This document shows positions 58,922 to 64,000 of a DNA stretch of 64,000 bases, piece by piece. The notes below the pieces were generated by a model that was not told the DNA's origin, did no database searches, and worked only from the letters and a program-made list of their open reading frames with translations. Source of the stretch: DAOTXL01 sp034435455. Its GTDB lineage: Bacteria; Chloroflexota; Anaerolineae; JAAYZQ01. Each line of letters opens with the position of its first letter. Positions within the stretch are counted from its first letter, which is position 1. Made by a program: the position numbers and the translations under genes. Where the stretch lies: contig DAOTXL010000042.1 in assembly GCA_034435455.1 (NCBI GenBank), positions 33,758 through 97,757 on the forward strand, in the 5' to 3' direction.

Positions 58922-60796
58922 ATGGCTCCCCAACTGGTCGTAGACACCTCCCGTAGCCCCCACGCCCGCCTGCGCCCCGTCCCCCTGACCGCCGTCACCC
59001 TGAGCGACAGCTTTTGGGCACCGCGCCGCCACCTCAACCGCCAGGTCAGCCTCCCTGCCCAATACCGGTTCCTGGAAGAAACCGGCCGTCTCGACAATTT
59101 CCGTCGCGTCGCCGGCCAGACCGATCGCCCCTTCCAGGGCTACTATTACAACGATTCGGATGTGTACAAGTGGCTGGAGGCGGTCGCCTGGACGCTGGCC
59201 ACCGACCCCGACCCCGACCTGATCCGCATGGCCGACGGGGTGATCGATCTGATCGCCGCTGCCCAGCAGCCCGATGGCTACCTCAACACCTACTTTGCCC
59301 TGGAACGGGCCGGCGGGCGCTGGTCCAACCTGCGCGATATGCACGAGCTGTACTGCGCCGGGCACCTGATCCAGGCAGCAGTGGCCCACCACCGCGCCAC
59401 CGGCAACGGCCGGCTGCTCCAGGTGGCCCGCCGCCTGGCCGACCACATCGGCACCACCTTGGCTCAGCGCCCCGCCACCCCCGGCCACCCGGAGGTCGAA
59501 ATGGCACTGGTGGAACTGAGCCGTGAGACGGGGGACCCGACATACCGACACCTGGCCCAGCACTTTCTGGACAACCGCGGACAGGGGCTCATCGGCGGTC
59601 AGGAGTACCATCTGGATCACCGGCCCTTCCGCCAGATGGAGCAACTGGCCGGCCACGCCGTGCGCGCCCTCTACCTCTGCGCCGGCGCGACCGACCTGTA
59701 CGCCGAGACGGGCGAACCGGCCCTGCGGGCCGCCCTCGACCGGCTGTGGAGGAACATGATCACGCGACAGGTCTACGTCAGCGGCGGCGTGGGCGCACGC
59801 CACGACGGCGAGGCCCTGGGCAAAGGCTACGAGCTGCCCAACGAGCGCGCCTACGCCGAAACCTGCGCCGCCATCGCCAACGTGATGTGGAACTGGCGGC
59901 TGCTGGCCCTGGAAGGAGATGCCCGCTACGCCGACGCGCTGGAAACAGCGCTGTACAACGCCTTTCTCGCCGGCATTTCGCTGGACGGCACGGCCTACTT
60001 TTACGACAACCCCCTGGCCGACGATGGGACCCACCGCCGCCAACCGTGGTTCGGTTGCGCCTGCTGCCCACCCAACGTCGCCCGCCTGCTGGCCGCACTG
60101 CCCGGCTACCTTTACCACCTGTCGCCTGAAGGGGTATGGGTGCACCTCTACGCCGAAAGCACCGCCCGGCTCCAGATGGAGGATGGCAGGACGGTCCGCA
60201 TCCTCCAGCACACCCGCTATCCGTGGGACGGCGCGGTCGGCCTGGAGGTCGAGGGGGAGGGGACCTTTAGCCTGTTCCTGCGCATCCCGGCCTGGTGCGA
60301 AACGGGCGCTTCGCTCCGGGTTAACGACCGGCCGCTTGCAGCGGCGCCGATCCCTGGCACCTACGCCGAAATCCACCGCACCTGGCAGCCCGGCGATGCC
60401 GTCCACCTGGACCTGCCCATGCCGGTCCGGCGCGTGGAATGCCACCCTTACGTCGCCGAAAACACCGGCCGGGTCGCCCTGCTGCGCGGCCCGCTGCTCT
60501 ACTGCATCGAGGGGGCCGACCAACCCGGCCTGGACCTCCGCGACCTGCTGTTGCCCGCCGACGCCCCCCTGGCTGCCGAATGCCACCCCGACCTGCCGGG
60601 CGGGATCGTCGCGCTGCACGGCCCGGCCCGCCTGACCCCGCCCGACGACGGCTGGCAGGGCCGGCTCTACCGTCCGGCCCACCCCCACTCCCCCCGGACC
60701 GATGGCCGGACCATCGAGATCACGGCCATCCCCTACTACGCCTGGGCCAACCGCCAGCCCGGCCCCATGCAGGTATGGCTGAGGAGTGAACCATGA
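58922..60796 (+). CDS. GH127 beta-L-arabinofuranosidase
   Basis: 624 residues. The catalytic site of this family uses a zinc-bound cysteine nucleophile, and the ligands are visible: Glu313 and Cys315 in AYAETCAAIANVMWNW, and Cys381/Cys382 in FGCACCPPNVAR, which line up with the known Glu338, Cys340, Cys417 and Cys418 of the Bifidobacterium enzyme. The N-terminal half is an (alpha/alpha)6 barrel; the last third is beta-rich. It releases terminal beta-L-arabinofuranose from plant glycans. No signal peptide is seen, so it would act inside the cell on imported oligosaccharides. It overlaps the GH31 gene by four bases. Confidence 0.93.
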   Translation: MAPQLVVDTSRSPHARLRPVPLTAVTLSDSFWAPRRHLNRQVSLPAQYRFLEETGRLDNFRRVAGQTDRPFQGYYYNDSDVYKWLEAVAWTLATDPDPDLIRMADGVIDLIAAAQQPDGYLNTYFALERAGGRWSNLRDMHELYCAGHLIQAAVAHHRATGNGRLLQVARRLADHIGTTLAQRPATPGHPEVEMALVELSRETGDPTYRHLAQHFLDNRGQGLIGGQEYHLDHRPFRQMEQLAGHAVRALYLCAGATDLYAETGEPALRAALDRLWRNMITRQVYVSGGVGARHDGEALGKGYELPNERAYAETCAAIANVMWNWRLLALEGDARYADALETALYNAFLAGISLDGTAYFYDNPLADDGTHRRQPWFGCACCPPNVARLLAALPGYLYHLSPEGVWVHLYAESTARLQMEDGRTVRILQHTRYPWDGAVGLEVEGEGTFSLFLRIPAWCETGASLRVNDRPLAAAPIPGTYAEIHRTWQPGDAVHLDLPMPVRRVECHPYVAENTGRVALLRGPLLYCIEGADQPGLDLRDLLLPADAPLAAECHPDLPGGIVALHGPARLTPPDDGWQGRLYRPAHPHSPRTDGRTIEITAIPYYAWANRQPGPMQVWLRSEP

Positions 60797-63700
60797 CATC
60801 CGATCTGTTCGAACGCATCCGCTTTCACGGCCAGCCCGTTGCCCACCCCGATAGCATCGTGGTGAGCGGCAATGCCCGTTTCACCCTGCTCACCCCCCGC
60901 CTGATCCGCCTGGAATGGTCAGAAACCGGCGAATTTGAGGATCGAGGCACCTTCGCCTTCCCCAGCCGCTATGCCCCCCCACCTGCCTTTGTCACCCGGA
61001 CCGAGGGGCAGACGCTGGTGATCGATACCGGCGCCCTGACCATCCGTTATGTCAAAAACAACGGCCCCTTCACCGCCGACAACCTGGCGATCGCCTTTGG
61101 CCTCAACGGCCAACGCCAGGTCTGGGTGCCCGGCACGCCCAACCCGCTGAACCTGCGCGGCACCCGGCGCACCCTCGACCTGTGCGAGGGGGACGCGGCC
61201 CTGGAGGAGGGCCTGCTTTCCCGCGCCGGCTGGGCCCTGTTCGACGACAGCCGCTCAGTGGTCTTTGACGGCTGGCCGCAGCCCCGCCCCGGGCACCTGC
61301 TCCAGGACTGGTATTTCTTTGGCTACGGCCACGACTACAAGGGCGCGCTGGCCGACTATACCCGCTTTGGCGGCCCCATCCCCCTCATCCCCCGCTTTGT
61401 GTTGGGGGCGTGGTGGTCCCGCTACTGGGCCTACAGCGACCAGGACCTCAAGGACCTGGTGAACGATTTCGCCGCCCACGGCCTGCCGCTGGACGTGCTG
61501 GTGGTGGACATGGACTGGCACACCCCCCACGCCTGGACCGGCTATACCTGGAACCGTGAGCTGTTCCCCGACCCACCGGCCTTTCTGCGCTGGGTCCACG
61601 AGCGGGGCCTGCGCGTGACCCTGAACCTGCACCCTGCCCAGGGGGTACAGCCGTTCGAGGAGGTCTATCCCCGCTTTGCCCAGGCGATGGGGGTGGACCC
61701 GGAAAGCGGGCAGGCTATCCCCTTCCGCATCACCGACCCTCGCTTTGTTCAGAACTATTTCGAGTTGCTCCACCATCCGCTCGAAGAAGATGGCGTGGAC
61801 TTTTGGTGGCTGGACTGGCAACAGGGCACCCGCTCCGAGATGCCCGGCCTCGACCCGTTGCCCTGGCTCAACCACCTTCACTTTCACGACTCGACGCGGC
61901 GAGGCCGCCGGCCGATGCTCTACAGCCGCTGGGGCGGGTTGGGCAACCACCGCTACGGAGTCGGCTTTTCCGGCGACACATTCGTCGGCTGGCCGGCGCT
62001 CCAGTTCCAGCCCTACTTTACCGCCACGGCGGCCAACGTCGCCTTTGGCTGGTGGAGCCACGATATCGGCGGGCACATGGGCGGCGCCACTGAGCCGGAG
62101 CTATATGTCCGTTGGGTCCAATTCGGCGCGCTCAGCCCCTGTCTGCGGCTGCACGGCACCAAAGACCCTCGCACCGAGCGCCGCCCGTGGAAATATCCCG
62201 ATGACGCATTCCAGGCCATCCGGGATGCCTTCCGATGGCGCTACCAGCTCGTGCCCTACCTCTACACCCTGGCCCGCCTCGCCTCCGATACCGGCCTCTC
62301 CCCCTGCCGACCCCTCTACTACGAATACCCGGAGGAAGAGGGAGCCTACGCCGCCCGCAACCAATATTTTCTGGGCGAGCAGATTCAGGCTGCGCCCATC
62401 GTCCAACCCGCCGACCCGACCACCGGCCTGGCGACAACCGATGTATGGATCCCCCCAGGCACCTGGATCGAGTACATCACCAAAGAGACCTTCACCGGCC
62501 CGTGCTGGGTACGGCTGGTGGGCGACCTGTTCCGCATGCCAATGCTGATGCGGGCCGGAGCTCTGCTGCCCCTGGCCCCCTGCCCATCTTCCGGCACCAC
62601 CGACCGGCTCCCCCGCGACCGGCTGATCCTGGCCGTCTTTCCCGGCCCATCGGGGGAATTCCGGTTGTACGAAGACGACGGCATCACCGAAGCATACCGC
62701 CAGGGTCAGTGCGAGTGGACCCCGGTGACGATGCAGATGCCCAACCCGGAGAGGTGGGAGGTGCACATCGGCGCGGTGGAGGGCCGGTGCGACACCCTGC
62801 CCAACCGCCGGGGCTACGAAATCCGCCTGGAGGGCAGCCGCCGGCCCGACCGGGTGACGCTGAACGGGGCCGAGATCGCAGCCTGGAGCTACGATGCCGA
62901 TGCCCTGCGGACCATCATCCACGTGCCCCGGTCCCCCAAGAGCCAGCCGCTCCACATCGTCGCCACCGCTGCCGGCGGCATGTCGGCCCTGGGCGAAGCC
63001 CACAACCGCTCCCTGATCCGCTCCGACGTGCAACGCCTGCTGGGGGCGCACTGCCCGGCCGCAGAAGAGGGCCCGGCCCTCCTCGACGCGGTGCTGGACA
63101 GCCAGGCCCCCGGCCGCCTCGACGCCATCGCCCGGCTGGGTGGCCCTTTCGTCCACTTTGTCGAATTCAGCACACCGGAAGAGGCCGCGTTGCACCTGGG
63201 GCGGGCCATCGTCGCTGCGCCGTCCGGCGGCGACCCCTACGACCTGGAACTGACCTGGACCCTGAACCGGGGGGGCGAAACAGAGCAACACACGATCCGG
63301 CTGACCGGCAGGCAAGAGCCACAGATCCTGGATTCGCCCTTTGTCTTCGATGGACAGGTGCAGGCAGCCCGGTGGAGCGCCGAGGCCCGGCTTACCTGGC
63401 GGGGAGCAACGCTGGTGTACGGGCACCATAGCCGCCTTTTGTTCCCTTCCATCCACACCTGGCACGCCATCCTCTACGATGAGGTCCACAACCCGCTCCC
63501 CCTGGCCCAGGTTATGGCTGCCGATGGGGCGATCAACAGGGCGCTCCCCTGGCAGCCGTTCGTACAAACACCCGACGAACTGGTCAATATCAACCGGCCG
63601 CACTACCTCGCCTTCTCCCTGCTGCCGGAGCTGGAGGTCCGTCCCTCGTCGGCGGCCTACCTGGCCACGACCATCCACTGCCCCGACCGGCGCCCGGCCC

Positions 63701-63960
63701 GGATCCGCTTCCGAGCCGCCGGCCCGGTGGAATTCTACCTGAACGGACAACCGCTGGCCGAAATCCCTTCCGAACCGGAAGAGGAGATCCCGCCCCTCTT
63801 CCGCCGGCCGCGCCACACGGTGACCACCCCGCTCCAGGCCGGCGCGAACAGCCTGGTGGTCCGCACCCGGCCCAGCCAGGAGGAGCAGCCCCTCTGGTTT
63901 TTCGAGGCCGAGATGATGACACCCGAGGGTCAGACCATGCTTGACCTCACCTTTGAATAG
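60793..63960 (+). CDS. GH31 alpha-glycosidase with C-terminal extension
   Basis: 1,055 residues. The GH31 core (to about 700) has the N-terminal beta-sandwich, the (beta/alpha)8 barrel with nucleophile Asp341 in FWWLDWQQG, acid/base Asp395 in FSGDTFVGW, and HDIGGHMGG. It cleaves alpha-linked glucose, xylose or sulphoquinovose; the residues deciding among these cannot be settled here. Residues ~700-1055 are an unusual addition with beta-sandwich character (WFFEAEMM at the end). No signal peptide. ATGA overlap with the GH127 gene implies coupled translation and a shared plant-glycan substrate. Confidence 0.93.
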   Translation: MTSDLFERIRFHGQPVAHPDSIVVSGNARFTLLTPRLIRLEWSETGEFEDRGTFAFPSRYAPPPAFVTRTEGQTLVIDTGALTIRYVKNNGPFTADNLAIAFGLNGQRQVWVPGTPNPLNLRGTRRTLDLCEGDAALEEGLLSRAGWALFDDSRSVVFDGWPQPRPGHLLQDWYFFGYGHDYKGALADYTRFGGPIPLIPRFVLGAWWSRYWAYSDQDLKDLVNDFAAHGLPLDVLVVDMDWHTPHAWTGYTWNRELFPDPPAFLRWVHERGLRVTLNLHPAQGVQPFEEVYPRFAQAMGVDPESGQAIPFRITDPRFVQNYFELLHHPLEEDGVDFWWLDWQQGTRSEMPGLDPLPWLNHLHFHDSTRRGRRPMLYSRWGGLGNHRYGVGFSGDTFVGWPALQFQPYFTATAANVAFGWWSHDIGGHMGGATEPELYVRWVQFGALSPCLRLHGTKDPRTERRPWKYPDDAFQAIRDAFRWRYQLVPYLYTLARLASDTGLSPCRPLYYEYPEEEGAYAARNQYFLGEQIQAAPIVQPADPTTGLATTDVWIPPGTWIEYITKETFTGPCWVRLVGDLFRMPMLMRAGALLPLAPCPSSGTTDRLPRDRLILAVFPGPSGEFRLYEDDGITEAYRQGQCEWTPVTMQMPNPERWEVHIGAVEGRCDTLPNRRGYEIRLEGSRRPDRVTLNGAEIAAWSYDADALRTIIHVPRSPKSQPLHIVATAAGGMSALGEAHNRSLIRSDVQRLLGAHCPAAEEGPALLDAVLDSQAPGRLDAIARLGGPFVHFVEFSTPEEAALHLGRAIVAAPSGGDPYDLELTWTLNRGGETEQHTIRLTGRQEPQILDSPFVFDGQVQAARWSAEARLTWRGATLVYGHHSRLLFPSIHTWHAILYDEVHNPLPLAQVMAADGAINRALPWQPFVQTPDELVNINRPHYLAFSLLPELEVRPSSAAYLATTIHCPDRRPARIRFRAAGPVEFYLNGQPLAEIPSEPEEEIPPLFRRPRHTVTTPLQAGANSLVVRTRPSQEEQPLWFFEAEMMTPEGQTMLDLTFE

Positions 63961-63970
63961 AATCGAGGCC

Positions 63971-63991
63971 GGCCCGATCCGGGATCGGGCC
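63971..63991 (+). terminator. Palindromic hairpin after the GH31 gene
   Basis: GGCCCGATCC and GGATCGGGCC, 10-base perfect arms with one central base, lie ten bases after the stop. It lacks a T run in the visible sequence, so it may be a terminator of the serS-glycosidase unit or an intergenic palindrome; the window ends nine bases later. Confidence 0.5.
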
Positions 63992-64000
63992 CGCCGGCAA

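Noticed and set aside
58832..60799. A 655-codon minus-strand open frame
   Set aside because: Antisense to the GH127 gene, whose catalytic residues are intact on the plus strand.
62101..63816. A 571-codon minus-strand open frame
   Set aside because: Antisense to the GH31 gene; Gly/Arg/Gln-rich shadow.

Overview
The window is GC-rich, tightly packed DNA. I recognise 48 protein-coding genes and no tRNA, rRNA, CRISPR array, insertion sequence or obviously broken gene. No gap between genes exceeds about 220 bases; the largest are 2760-2977, 53674-53864, 57463-57654 and 7415-7575, and all of them hold promoters. Promoters are easy to read: most have a TTGNNN box 17 bases (once 18) before a TATAAT-like box. 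The composition, the Pro/Thr-rich linkers after lipobox cysteines, a YLPLV motif in a secreted protein and the dense TPR content suggest a member of Chloroflexota (Anaerolineae/Caldilineae type). That placement is inference from style, not a search result.

Layout. 1-2759 (minus): an EamA transporter cut by the window edge, diaminopimelate decarboxylase and a DppA-type D-aminopeptidase. 2896-10875 (plus): a threonine aldolase, a zinc-finger miniprotein, a thioesterase, a large lipoprotein-like hydrolase, a Fur-family regulator, and then a five-gene operon (methyltransferase, FmdE-like protein, SDR, CooT-like nickel protein, small His-containing protein). That operon's promoter carries a perfect 28-bp palindrome that looks like a Fur-family operator. 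10903-20100 (minus): surface-polysaccharide genes in two units (epimerase, WecG-type transferase and Wzz; then a secreted beta-helix protein and two GT4 glycosyltransferases).

20202-53673 (minus) is the remarkable part: 22 genes in one direction, nearly all overlapping or within a few bases of each other, with one clear promoter at the head (53747-53775) and a hairpin just after the last stop. From the promoter the order is: GT2 glycosyltransferase, DegT aminotransferase, ketoreductase, enoyl reductase (Y-x6-K type), FabZ-like dehydratase, ACP, phosphopantetheinyl transferase, two ketosynthases, malonyl transferase, a degenerate SDR, GNAT, MFS transporter, FAD oxidoreductase, glycosidase-like lipoprotein, three tandem alkaline-phosphatase-superfamily enzymes, a 3,103-residue membrane/TPR protein, a MurJ-like flippase, a fourth phosphatase-family enzyme and an O-antigen ligase/polymerase. 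Read together, a complete dedicated acyl-chain elongation set is wired into a glycan export and polymerisation locus. This suggests a lipidated or acyl-modified surface glycan; the product cannot be read from sequence.

53865-57462 (minus): an unknown small protein, RuvB, a radical SAM enzyme and a TPR membrane protein. 57549-63960 (plus): seryl-tRNA synthetase followed one base later by a GH127 arabinofuranosidase and an overlapping GH31 alpha-glycosidase, ending at a palindromic hairpin at the window edge.
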